This document shows, piece by piece, positions 1 through 7,185 of a DNA stretch of 12,500 bases. Within the stretch, counting starts at the first letter, position 1. Every line of letters starts with the position of its first letter. Under the pieces are notes generated by a model. That model did not search any database, was not told the DNA's origin, and worked only from the letters and a program-made list of their open reading frames with translations. Where the stretch lies: positions 1-12,500 of the forward strand of contig JAKLJM010000027.1 in assembly GCA_023151145.1 (NCBI GenBank), read 5' to 3'. Both the position numbers and the translations under genes were made by a program. The DNA is from Bacteriovoracaceae bacterium (GTDB lineage Bacteria; Bdellovibrionota; Bacteriovoracia; Bacteriovoracales; Bacteriovoracaceae).

Positions 1-339
1 TCAGCTGAAGTAAAAGATTTGAGAATATTTAAAGGAAAATCATTTTTTAGATTTGGCTGTTATGCAGAGAGAGCAGGAATTGCAAATTATAGCGGCTTAG
101 GAATGATCTTAGATACCAAAGTGACTAATGTTGGGTTAAGTTTAGTTCGCTGTCCCTTGGGACTTTGGCCAGAAGTTTCAGTTATGCCTGGAGATAGAGG
201 AAGTCGCAGAGTTAATTTTGGATTTCTTCCCTTCGGTGGAACACTACTTCTTTATTTACCGAAAAAATATGAGATACTAAGTAAAAAGAATGATGCAATA
301 CAAGCAAAACAAACTATTCTCGCTGTATTGCCTGAGTAA
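1..339 (+). CDS. Phosphatidylserine decarboxylase-family protein, C-terminal part (5' end outside window)
   Basis: The reading frame is open from base 1 and ends at TAA 337-339, so only the last 112 residues are seen. The pattern fits the C-terminal half of phosphatidylserine decarboxylase, the membrane enzyme that makes phosphatidylethanolamine: a hydrophobic strand pair (about residues 34-50), a PGDRGSRR stretch, then FGFLPFGGTLLLYLP and a closing strand ending AVLPE. The pssA gene, for the preceding step in the pathway, starts 27 bases downstream, which supports this. Oddity: the family motif (L/F)-G-S-T is F-G-G-T here (codons 232-243), so the serine that self-cleaves to form the pyruvoyl cofactor is glycine. 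The product may be an inactive paralogue, may have changed function, or my alignment may be wrong. The N-terminal half is needed to settle the family. Confidence 0.58.
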   Translation, partial: SAEVKDLRIFKGKSFFRFGCYAERAGIANYSGLGMILDTKVTNVGLSLVRCPLGLWPEVSVMPGDRGSRRVNFGFLPFGGTLLLYLPKKYEILSKKNDAIQAKQTILAVLPE

Positions 340-366
340 ATTGATTAAGATTTTAAGGATTTTTCT

Positions 367-1122
367 ATGTTAAATACTCCCAAAAGATGGGCTTTTTTTC
401 TCCCTAATACTTTTACAGCGCTAAATATGGCCTGCGGATTTTATTCAATCATCCTTTCATATAGGGGAGATTTCTATTTTGCTGCGATGATTTTGTTATT
501 AGGTGCAATTTTTGATTCAGTTGATGGACGTGTCGCTCGAATGACGGGAACTCAATCACCGTTTGGTGAACAATTCGACTCAATATCTGATGTAGTCTCT
601 TTTGGAGCAGCTCCTGCTTTTTTAGTTTTTAATAAATTTTTATCTCCACTAGGACGTTTAGGTTTAGTAGTGAGTTTTATTTTTCTTTTATGTGGAGCTT
701 TGAGATTGGCTAGATTTAATGCCAATATCGATAAAGTGAGTTCAACTTTTTTTCAAGGATTACCAATTCCCAGTGGGGCATTGGCCATTATTGGTTTAAC
801 GTTATTTTCACTCGAGTATCCAGTCGTTAATGATTATCTACCATTGGTAGTTGTTTATACACTGTTCTTTTCTTTTTTAATGATCTCAAATATTCCCTTT
901 AACTCTTTTAAAAAATCTGTATGGGTTCAGAATCATAAAAAAAGAGTGCTCTTTATTATTTTTATTTTGATCGCACTTACTTTTACATACGAACACGTAA
1001 TGATTGGTGGAATTATCGTCGTTTATGTAATTGCCTCACTTTTATATTTTTTTAAAAATAAAGGTGCATTGGAAGATATGTTTCAATGGAAAGGTGAGGA
1101 AGATCAAAACGAAGAAAACTAG
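367..1122 (+). CDS. pssA: CDP-diacylglycerol--serine O-phosphatidyltransferase
   Basis: This inner-membrane enzyme joins CDP-diacylglycerol and L-serine to give phosphatidylserine, the precursor of phosphatidylethanolamine. The 251-residue product has the complete CDP-alcohol phosphatidyltransferase signature DG-x2-AR-x8-G-x3-D-x3-D at residues 53-75 (D53, G54, A57, R58, G67, D71, D75). It lies after a first hydrophobic segment, and several further membrane segments follow up to about residue 230. The end is a short charged tail rich in Glu and Asp. Length is typical of the PssA type found in Bacillus, Helicobacter and many other bacteria. The ATG at 367 has a ribosome binding site AAGGA at 355-359, 7 bases upstream. 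The gene follows a psd-like gene, a very common pairing, and is probably in the same transcript. Confidence 0.95.
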   Translation: MLNTPKRWAFFLPNTFTALNMACGFYSIILSYRGDFYFAAMILLLGAIFDSVDGRVARMTGTQSPFGEQFDSISDVVSFGAAPAFLVFNKFLSPLGRLGLVVSFIFLLCGALRLARFNANIDKVSSTFFQGLPIPSGALAIIGLTLFSLEYPVVNDYLPLVVVYTLFFSFLMISNIPFNSFKKSVWVQNHKKRVLFIIFILIALTFTYEHVMIGGIIVVYVIASLLYFFKNKGALEDMFQWKGEEDQNEEN

Positions 1123-1155
1123 TTCAAAAACTCTTTATTTGAGTGGAGGCACGAC

Positions 1156-2136
1156 ATGAAGTTTAGCCAACAAATTTTAGTCTTAGTCGTTCTGTTATCT
1201 TTTATGACAGGTTGTAGTTCTACAAAAGACTTGGGGCATAGTCTTCAAGGTGATGTGGTTCAATCTGAAGTTGAAGTTATTGAATCTGATGAAATTGATC
1301 CTTTTGTTCCTTCCTCTAAATTAGAAAACGTGGATGCTGCTGAAGAATATGCAGAAAGAAAGTCTGATTCCCCATTTGTTGCGACGGCCGTCGGTGATCA
1401 GAATATTCCATCCCTAGAAACTTCTAATCTAAAAGATTTTACTTATCTGATGCCTGGAAGTGGTGGGACAAGCGAGTATGAAGCGCTAGATGCAAAAAAA
1501 CATGCAAAAGAGTTTTATAACCAAGGTGAACAAACACTTCATCTTACGTATTATAAAAATACCTTTGATTATAAGTCTCCAAACGATGTCATTAACCGAA
1601 CAATTGGAAATGGATTTCAGCATGGAAGATTTGGTCCACTAACAATTAAAAATGATCGTTATGTTTTTAGAACGGCGTTCTTAAATGTTTTTTATGCCCT
1701 TGGAGCAGGGGTTTCTTTTAGCCGCGGTAAAGGTCTTTTCATTGATGGTTCACAAAGTTCAACGACTTTTAAATTTTGGGAAATTCCCCTCGATGCAGGA
1801 TTAGGTGTTGAGTTACCTTTTGGACCTTGGATTAGTTTACGTGCCCTTGGTGGAGGAACAATTGTTGGTCTTTATCAATCTCGTGATGATTATACTAGCG
1901 ACGAAAAAGGAAAAAAACGCGTCCAGTATGGATATGGCCCATTTGCCGAGGGCAATGTCAGATTTAATTTATCACGTTTATTTCCAGAGACAGCCTTTGA
2001 ATATTTTTCACAAAGTGAAATGACTAATATTTCTGTTAATGCATCAATGCGCTATCAAAATTATTCGCGCTTTAAAGATGATATTACAATTTCAGGAACA
2101 TCTTTTGGCCTAGGATTTGGATTTGAATTTTTATAA
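1156..2136 (+). CDS. Outer-membrane-type lipoprotein with barrel-like C-terminal region, function unknown
   Basis: The 326-residue product begins with a lipoprotein signal peptide: basic start, hydrophobic core, and lipobox FMTGC with Cys20 as the lipidation site. Ser at +2 does not match the known inner-membrane retention rule. Residues 21-125 are acidic and low in hydrophobicity, probably a linker. From about 127 to the end there are alternating hydrophobic and polar stretches with many Gly and aromatic residues, closing in FGLGFGFEFL, as in outer-membrane beta-barrels. A lipid anchor together with a barrel-like domain is unusual, and a plain soluble beta domain is also possible. I do not recognise the family. 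GGAGG at 1145-1149 lies 6 bases before the ATG. The 3' end overlaps the start of truA, so the two are probably translated together. Confidence 0.8.
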   Translation: MKFSQQILVLVVLLSFMTGCSSTKDLGHSLQGDVVQSEVEVIESDEIDPFVPSSKLENVDAAEEYAERKSDSPFVATAVGDQNIPSLETSNLKDFTYLMPGSGGTSEYEALDAKKHAKEFYNQGEQTLHLTYYKNTFDYKSPNDVINRTIGNGFQHGRFGPLTIKNDRYVFRTAFLNVFYALGAGVSFSRGKGLFIDGSQSSTTFKFWEIPLDAGLGVELPFGPWISLRALGGGTIVGLYQSRDDYTSDEKGKKRVQYGYGPFAEGNVRFNLSRLFPETAFEYFSQSEMTNISVNASMRYQNYSRFKDDITISGTSFGLGFGFEFL

Positions 2137-2890
2137 GCTAAAAATTGAATACCGTGGAACGAACTATCATGGCTTTCAAATTCAAAACAATGAAAGAACG
2201 ATTCAAGGTGAGCTCAATCGAGCTTTAAAGCAAGTTGCAAGAGCTGATGAGATTAAATCAATTGGATCTGGAAGAACGGATGCAGGAGTGCACGCACTTG
2301 CTCAAATCGTGCGGGTTGAAATTCCCTTAGCAATGCCTGGTGATAAGCTAAAGTATGCACTAAATTCCATGTTACCAAATGACATTCGTATCTTAGATTC
2401 AGAAGTTTGTACGGCAGATTTTCATCCCATTTTTAGCGCTCAATCTAAAGAATACCGTTATTATTTTGCTCAATCTGAATTTTCATCAGCCCATCTCGAT
2501 GGGCTCGTTACACATTATGATTTTGAATTAGATTTAGAAATAATGAAAAGAGGTTGTGCCCTCCTGATAGGTAAGCATGATTTTATTAATTACCAATGCA
2601 CTGGGACAGACGTTGAGACGACGATAAGAGAAATTTATCAAGCGGAACTTTTGGCGGTTAAAGATGTTGCAGGGCTTCCATTTCGATTGGATTCGCTCTA
2701 CTGCTTTCGTGTTGTTGGTGATGGTTTTCTAAAACAAATGGTTAGGCTGCTCATGGGTGCCCTATGGAGTTTAGGGCGTCATAAAATTACTCTTCATGAT
2801 TTTGAAGAATCACTCAAACTCGCTCGCAAGGATCGATACGGTGTCGTCGCACCGCCGGATGGTCTATATCTTTACCGTGTGGATTACTGA
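2123..2890 (+). CDS. truA: tRNA pseudouridine(38-40) synthase TruA
   Basis: TruA converts uridines 38, 39 and 40 in the anticodon arm of many tRNAs to pseudouridine. The 255-residue product has the N-terminal family pattern EYRGTNYHGFQ, the catalytic loop SGRTDAGVHA with Asp53, the later DGFLKQMVR segment and the closing PPDGLYLYRVDY, all in the usual order and at normal length. Start choice: TAG at 2111-2113 blocks any longer frame, so only TTG 2117 and TTG 2123 are available near the N-terminus. AGGA at 2112-2115 is 7 bases from TTG 2123 but only 1 base from TTG 2117, so 2123 is preferred. The gene overlaps the end of the lipoprotein gene by 14 bases, which suggests coupled translation. Confidence 0.95.
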   Translation: MNFYKLKIEYRGTNYHGFQIQNNERTIQGELNRALKQVARADEIKSIGSGRTDAGVHALAQIVRVEIPLAMPGDKLKYALNSMLPNDIRILDSEVCTADFHPIFSAQSKEYRYYFAQSEFSSAHLDGLVTHYDFELDLEIMKRGCALLIGKHDFINYQCTGTDVETTIREIYQAELLAVKDVAGLPFRLDSLYCFRVVGDGFLKQMVRLLMGALWSLGRHKITLHDFEESLKLARKDRYGVVAPPDGLYLYRVDY

Positions 2891-2898
2891 TCGTTTCA

Positions 2899-2927
2899 TT
2901 GACATTCTTCCTAGAACTCGTTAGTTT
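2899..2927 (+). promoter_or_regulatory. Possible sigma70-type promoter for tig
   Basis: A perfect TTGACA lies at 2899-2904 in the 91-base gap between truA and tig. At 17 bases spacing the -10 is TAGTTT (2922-2927), which is weak. A better-looking TATACA at 2951-2956 has no good -35 at proper distance. A promoter for tig in this gap is likely, but the exact elements are uncertain. Confidence 0.3.
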
Positions 2928-2981
2928 TTAGTGCTTACAAAAGTACTCTTTATACAGTATGTCAAACAATGAGGATTTCTT

Positions 2982-4265
2982 ATGTCTTACACAGTAAAAG
3001 CCGTTAATGGTTGTACAAAAAAATTCGAATTTAATTTCCCAACTCTAGATTTAACTAACGAAATCAAATCTGCTGTTGTGAGAAAACAACAAACTTCAAA
3101 CATTAAAGGTTTTAGAAAAGGTAAAGCTCCAATTACAGTTGTAGAAAAAATCTATGGACCACAAATTGAATCTGATGCTTTAAACCAATTCGTACAAGCT
3201 CAAATTTTCGAAGCAGTTAATAAAGAAAAATTTAGAATGGTTGGTTACCCTAATTTTGAAAATGTTAAATACGATGCAGGCAAGAGCGTGAGCTTTGATG
3301 CTGTCGTTGAAATTTTCCCAGAAGTATCAGTAAAAGATTTTGCTTCTTATTCATTCAAAAAAGATAAAGTTGAAGTAACAAGCGATGATCTAGATAAAAT
3401 GGCTAAGAATTATTTAAATTCAAAAGCTGAAATGAGTGAAGTGACTGACCCTGCTCACAAAATAACAAAAGGTAATTTTGTTATTTTTAATTTCGAAGGT
3501 GTGAAAGCTGATGGATCACGTCCAGACAATATGAAAGCTAAAGAATTCCAACTTGAAATTGGTTCAGGACAATTTATTCCTGGATTCGAAGATGGAATGA
3601 TTGGATTGAAAAAAGGTGATAAGAAAAATATCGACTTAACTTTCCCGAGCGATTACCACGTTCCTGATCTTCAAAATGCAAAGGTAACTTTTGAAGTTGA
3701 AGTTCTAGAAGTTAAAGAAAAAAAATATCCAGTATTAAACGATGAATTAGCAAAAGAATTCGGTTTTGAATCTGCTGAAGATTTCAATAACAAAAACAAA
3801 GCTAATCTATTAAATCAAAAAGAAAGACAAGCTAGTGAAAAACTACACCAAGAAATTCTTGAAAAATTAGTTGCTGAAAATAAATTTGATGTACCAAGTA
3901 CATTAATTCAAAATCAAGAAAACTATTTAAAAGAAGATTTAACAAAAACGTTAAAAGCTCAAGGCTTCAATGACCAAATGGTAGAAGAATATTTTTCTAG
4001 ATGGGCAACTGATGTAACAACTAAAGCTGAATTTCAAGTTAGATCTGGCTTAATCCTTGATCACTTCGCAAAAGAATTTAAGATTGAGGCAACAGATGCA
4101 GATTTCGATAAAAAAATCGAAGAGAATGCAAAAGTAGCTGGTCTTGATGTTGAAATGATTAAAAAATATTATTCTTCAAACCAAAACATTAAAAACAATA
4201 TGATGTTTGCTATTCGTGAAGAAAAAACATTTGAAGAATTAAAAAAGAAAATGAAAATCGCATAA
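2982..4265 (+). CDS. tig: Trigger factor, ribosome-associated chaperone and peptidyl-prolyl isomerase
   Basis: Trigger factor docks at the ribosome exit tunnel and shields nascent chains. At 427 residues it has the usual length. The N-terminal ribosome-binding domain carries the signature GFRKGKAP at residues 43-50. An FKBP-type isomerase domain spans about 162-245, with GSGQFIPGFEDGMIGLKKGD typical of its active-site strand and loop. The rest is the helical chaperone domain, rich in Lys and Glu. GAGGA at 2971-2975 lies 6 bases before the ATG at 2982. In many bacteria tig is followed by clpP and clpX. Here it is followed at once by a terminator and a convergent unrelated gene, so the clp genes must be elsewhere. 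Expression is probably from its own promoter in the upstream gap, with possible read-through from truA. Confidence 0.97.
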   Translation: MSYTVKAVNGCTKKFEFNFPTLDLTNEIKSAVVRKQQTSNIKGFRKGKAPITVVEKIYGPQIESDALNQFVQAQIFEAVNKEKFRMVGYPNFENVKYDAGKSVSFDAVVEIFPEVSVKDFASYSFKKDKVEVTSDDLDKMAKNYLNSKAEMSEVTDPAHKITKGNFVIFNFEGVKADGSRPDNMKAKEFQLEIGSGQFIPGFEDGMIGLKKGDKKNIDLTFPSDYHVPDLQNAKVTFEVEVLEVKEKKYPVLNDELAKEFGFESAEDFNNKNKANLLNQKERQASEKLHQEILEKLVAENKFDVPSTLIQNQENYLKEDLTKTLKAQGFNDQMVEEYFSRWATDVTTKAEFQVRSGLILDHFAKEFKIEATDADFDKKIEENAKVAGLDVEMIKKYYSSNQNIKNNMMFAIREEKTFEELKKKMKIA

Positions 4266-4297
4266 AAAAGAGCCCTCGAAAGAGGGCTTTTTTTTTA
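4264..4297. terminator. Bidirectional rho-independent terminator between tig and the convergent esterase gene
   Basis: AGCCCTC (4271-4277) and GAGGGCT (4282-4288) form a perfect 7-bp stem closed by a GAAA tetraloop. A run of eight T follows on the plus strand (4289-4296). On the minus strand the run of A at 4264-4269 reads as U, so it can end both tig and the convergent gene. The T run reaches into the stop codon of that gene (4295-4297). Confidence 0.93.
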
Positions 4298-5293
4298 TTT
4301 GTTTATTTGGCCACTATGTATTCTACTTGCAAATTCTAGTGCCGTTTCTGACTTTTCACTTTCCATATTCATACTTTGCTTAAGGACTAAAAAAGTGTGC
4401 ATTGGGCTCATATGAATCCAAGTATCAACATTTTTAAATGGCTTAGCGACTTTTACTACTCCAGTCGTCCCAATAACTAAATCTTCATGTTCAGAAGGAC
4501 TGATATCACCAAAAACAGTAGACATGATAATATCTTGGCTACCTTGCAAAATACCGATGTTCCAATGTTCTTTCAGTCGGAAAACATTTTTTAGTTCAGT
4601 GGTGATTATTCCATTCTTAAAATCCAAATTAAGTCCTGCTTCTCTAAAAGTTTCATCAAAATCATTTAGTAGAGGGTATGTGAATTTATCCCAAAACTCT
4701 CGGCCAAAGTGTAAACCTGGAGAGTCAGATAACAACGTTCTCTTTTTGGAATGAGGAGTGAAACTATTAAAAAAATCTGCATGCAGTAAAGAACCAATTG
4801 CTCCCGCGGAAGCTCCGAAAATGGTTAAATCTTCAATTGAATCAAAGTTAATGAGCTTGTTCGCCTTAAGATAATTCATTGTTAAATGAATATTTTTTTT
4901 ACCGTAATGATAGGTTGGAAGTGTTCCAAATAGATACTTCCCCATATGGGTTCCAGCGTATATATCACCGGTACAATAGGGAAAATAAACAGCGCTTGCA
5001 TCTTTTACAGGGTTACTGGAAATTTGATCATTGGTCAAAACACTAAAGCTTGGAAGTTTTGGTATCGGATGAATCCATGTGCGAAGGTTTGGTCCCCAGC
5101 AAGTATCGGCCGACCAACAAGCGCCACCACTCATGAGTTCAATTAAGAGTTTTTTACCTGGCTTTGGACTAACGAAAACAAAATAATCAGCACCGTCTCC
5201 ACATTTAGCATCGGGAATTTTAACTTTGTTCCATTCTCTAGCTGAAGCAGAAAAGCTAATAAGCAATAGTACTAAAAAAATCTTTTTAACCAT
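4295..5293 (-). CDS. Secreted pectinacetylesterase-family serine hydrolase
   Basis: The 332-residue product starts with a signal peptide (residues 1-18, ending SASA), so it is exported. Two patterns point to the pectinacetylesterase/Notum family of alpha/beta hydrolases: the oxyanion region MSGGACWSADTCWG at about 54-67, and the nucleophile elbow FGASAGAIGS with Ser162. A late HMSPMH segment probably carries the catalytic His. The true substrate is unknown: members remove acetyl or acyl groups from polysaccharides or other esters, and pectin is not an obvious target here. AAGGA at 5307-5303 is 9 bases before the ATG. It is the third gene of the minus-strand run after hmgA and the flavin-reductase-fold gene (38-base gap), so it is probably co-transcribed. 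A role in tyrosine breakdown is not evident. Confidence 0.82.
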   Translation of the reverse strand: MVKKIFLVLLLISFSASAREWNKVKIPDAKCGDGADYFVFVSPKPGKKLLIELMSGGACWSADTCWGPNLRTWIHPIPKLPSFSVLTNDQISSNPVKDASAVYFPYCTGDIYAGTHMGKYLFGTLPTYHYGKKNIHLTMNYLKANKLINFDSIEDLTIFGASAGAIGSLLHADFFNSFTPHSKKRTLLSDSPGLHFGREFWDKFTYPLLNDFDETFREAGLNLDFKNGIITTELKNVFRLKEHWNIGILQGSQDIIMSTVFGDISPSEHEDLVIGTTGVVKVAKPFKNVDTWIHMSPMHTFLVLKQSMNMESEKSETALEFASRIHSGQINK

Positions 5294-5331
5294 CGAAAAC
5301 CATCCTTAGTTTTAGATAGTAGGCGTTTGTG

Positions 5332-5961
5332 TTATTTTTGAATCTGTTGAACCATGAGTCTTTCTAATTCAAAAACATGATCAGTTTTAAACCAATCATT
5401 CCCTGCACCACGACCTACGGGTTTTAGTTCCTGAGTTACTATTCTACCATCTTTTATAATTCTTTCATCTATATGAACTCTTACAACTTCTCCGGTGATG
5501 ATTTGTCCACCACCAGGTTGATCACTATATGAAATATGGTCACGATAAATGCATTCAAAGTGGATGGGACATTCTAAAACTCTTGGAGCCTTAATTTTTT
5601 CAGAAGCAATAGGTGTAAGACCAGCAAACTTAAATTCATCCTCGCCATAAGGGAGTTCAGTTGATGTAAGGTTGATCTTTTGAGTCAACTCTTCACTGAA
5701 AATATTGATAACAAATTCTTTTTCACGATAGATATTCTTCACGGTGTCTTTCATTTCACCAGTTGCAGATCTGATCATTGGACAAAAGGCAATGATCATA
5801 GGTTTCGCTGAAACTGCAGTGAAAAATGAAAAGGGGGCAACGTTATTAGTGCCATCGTCATTTCTGGTTGAAACCACCGCAATTGGTCTTGGTAATATTG
5901 AACCGATCAAAAATTTATAATTGTCCTGAAAAGCACCGTTTGTTTCAAATGATTTCATCAT
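5332..5961 (-). CDS. Flavin reductase-family FMN-binding split-barrel protein
   Basis: The 209-residue product matches the flavin reductase-like family (DIM6/NTAB type): LPRPIAVVSTRNDDGTNNVAPFSFFTAVSAKPMIIAFCP near residues 24-62 is the typical FMN-binding core. EFVINIF and the later GQIITGEVVRVHID strands follow in family order. Such proteins bind FMN and either supply reduced flavin to a monooxygenase or act as oxidoreductases themselves; the partner is not known. It sits 9 bases after hmgA. Its ribosome binding site TAGGA (5973-5969) uses the TAG stop codon of hmgA and is 7 bases from the ATG, so translation is very likely coupled. That suggests a role linked to homogentisate or aromatic breakdown (inference). 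A second ATG directly follows the first. Confidence 0.85.
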   Translation of the reverse strand: MMKSFETNGAFQDNYKFLIGSILPRPIAVVSTRNDDGTNNVAPFSFFTAVSAKPMIIAFCPMIRSATGEMKDTVKNIYREKEFVINIFSEELTQKINLTSTELPYGEDEFKFAGLTPIASEKIKAPRVLECPIHFECIYRDHISYSDQPGGGQIITGEVVRVHIDERIIKDGRIVTQELKPVGRGAGNDWFKTDHVFELERLMVQQIQK

Positions 5962-5970
5962 ATTTTTATC

Positions 5971-7065
5971 CTAATTTGGCATCCATGATTTCCAGTAATC
6001 TTTAATCTCAATTTTATCAAACCATTCAGAACGCTGAAGGGGATATCGAGTATCTAACATAACTGCAAATTCATCGGTATATGTTTTATCGTTAGCTGTT
6101 GCAAAGGCTTTTGGATGTGGTCCGTGATGAATTCCTTGTGGATGGAAAGTAATGGCTCCAGCATCAATATTGTCACGAGAAAAGAAATTTCCTTGGTGAT
6201 AAAAAAGCATTTCATCATAATCGATATTAGAGTGATAAAAGGGAACTTTTAAAACTCCATGTTTTGTTTCTTCAAGTGGTCTTTCTACAAAAGAACAGAT
6301 AACAAAATTTCTACAAACAAAAGTAGTGTGAGCACTTGGAGGCATATGGTAGCGATGACTAGTTACCGGACAGTAGTCATAGATTGAAAGTTTAAACGGG
6401 TAAACAGATCCCTTCCAGCCAGCTGCCGTTAGGGGATTAAAAGGATAAGTTACAGTCGTAATTTTTCCTTCGCGTTTAATGTCGAGTTTGTATTCTTTTT
6501 TATCTTGTTCAGTTCCGAGAGCAGCTGTTGGAGTGATGATGGCGGTTTGGTCATACAGGGCATTTGGTCCAAGCATTCCACGATCAGGTTGTTCAAATTC
6601 AGAATTGGATTCAACTTTAAGAAGTTTTGTAGCTGACTTTAAATAGAGTTTATAAGTTGTTCCTCTTGGAATAACGATATAATCACCTTTGATATAATCA
6701 AGATGGCCATAAATAGTTTCAATGCGACCTTCTCCATCATGAATGAAAAACATTTCATCAAAATCTGCACTTCGATAAAAATTTTCAAAAGACTTGGTAC
6801 ATGTAGCAGAATTTAAAACAACATCGCTGTTAAATAATAATGGAATAAATGTATTTTCAGGAAGTCCCTTGGCAAAAACCGGAGGAAGGCATCTTGGCTT
6901 CAAGTCACCTTCAATATTTGTCCAATTAACTGGAGGGGTCGTGTGATAAAGATGAGAAACGCGTCCAAAAAATCCTTTACGACCATGCTCTTCTTCAAAA
7001 TGACCATCGGGTATTTTTACGTGAGCTTGTTTAGTATAAATTCCTGACGCTTTATAACTTTCCAT
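5971..7065 (-). CDS. hmgA: Homogentisate 1,2-dioxygenase
   Basis: This non-haem Fe(II) cytosolic enzyme opens the ring of homogentisate to give maleylacetoacetate in tyrosine and phenylalanine breakdown. The 364-residue product is a double-cupin protein. The iron-site region is seen as PFYHSNIDYDEMLFYHQGNF (H278, E285) and FHPQGIHHGPHP (H308, H313/H314). It is shorter than the roughly 430-445 residues of human or Pseudomonas enzymes, and its YHSN-x-D-x-DE pattern is like the shorter bacterial branch. Start choice: the frame extends to a TTG at 7080, but GAGAGG (7078-7073) is 7 bases before ATG 7065, so the shorter form is preferred. It heads the run hmgA, flavin-reductase-fold gene, esterase. 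A fumarylacetoacetase gene nearby supports the pathway. Its promoter must lie in the gap shared with the depolymerase gene. Confidence 0.9.
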   Translation of the reverse strand: MESYKASGIYTKQAHVKIPDGHFEEEHGRKGFFGRVSHLYHTTPPVNWTNIEGDLKPRCLPPVFAKGLPENTFIPLLFNSDVVLNSATCTKSFENFYRSADFDEMFFIHDGEGRIETIYGHLDYIKGDYIVIPRGTTYKLYLKSATKLLKVESNSEFEQPDRGMLGPNALYDQTAIITPTAALGTEQDKKEYKLDIKREGKITTVTYPFNPLTAAGWKGSVYPFKLSIYDYCPVTSHRYHMPPSAHTTFVCRNFVICSFVERPLEETKHGVLKVPFYHSNIDYDEMLFYHQGNFFSRDNIDAGAITFHPQGIHHGPHPKAFATANDKTYTDEFAVMLDTRYPLQRSEWFDKIEIKDYWKSWMPN

Positions 7066-7099
7066 ATACGTACCTCTCAATAAAAAATTCTTAAATTAA

Positions 7100-7118
7100 G
7101 TTAGCACAAAAATCTAAC
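7100..7118. promoter_or_regulatory. Inverted repeat in the hmgA/depolymerase divergent gap, possible operator
   Basis: GTTAG (7100-7104) and CTAAC (7114-7118) form perfect 5-bp arms around a 9-base AT-rich centre. On the minus strand a TTGTTA -35-like hexamer overlaps the upstream arm, so the repeat would fall in the hmgA promoter spacer, although the matching -10 is poor. The minus strand reads TTAGATT here, which also occurs in the palindrome before the aminotransferase gene. Five-base arms in AT-rich DNA can arise by chance. Confidence 0.27.
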
Positions 7119-7129
7119 AATGAAATGAC

Positions 7130-7158
7130 TTGTCTAGTAAGAATGAATTGGCGATGAT
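7130..7158 (+). promoter_or_regulatory. Possible promoter of the PHB depolymerase gene
   Basis: TTGTCT (7130-7135) and GATGAT (7153-7158) are spaced by 17 bases and match the sigma70 consensus at four of six positions each. Transcription would start near 7165, about 20 bases before the preferred ATG at 7186. Confidence 0.3.
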
Positions 7159-7185
7159 TTTGCCATCATGCCAAATGGAGATTTT

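Noticed and set aside
1805..2023. A 72-codon frame within the lipoprotein gene
   Set aside because: It is a shifted frame of a gene with a clear lipobox and continuous beta pattern, and its start has no suitable binding site.
2891..2981. Possible small RNA or riboswitch in the gap before tig
   Set aside because: Only a TTGACA box and a ribosome binding site are seen; no stable hairpin or known aptamer pattern is visible in 91 bases.
4524..5146. Open frames on the plus strand inside the pectinacetylesterase-like gene (4524-4754 and 4946-5146)
   Set aside because: They lie opposite a gene with a signal peptide and family motifs, have no good binding site, and their translations show no domain pattern.
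7066..7080. Longer hmgA starting at TTG 7080
   Set aside because: The extra codons contain the GAGAGG binding site that serves ATG 7065, so they are leader sequence.
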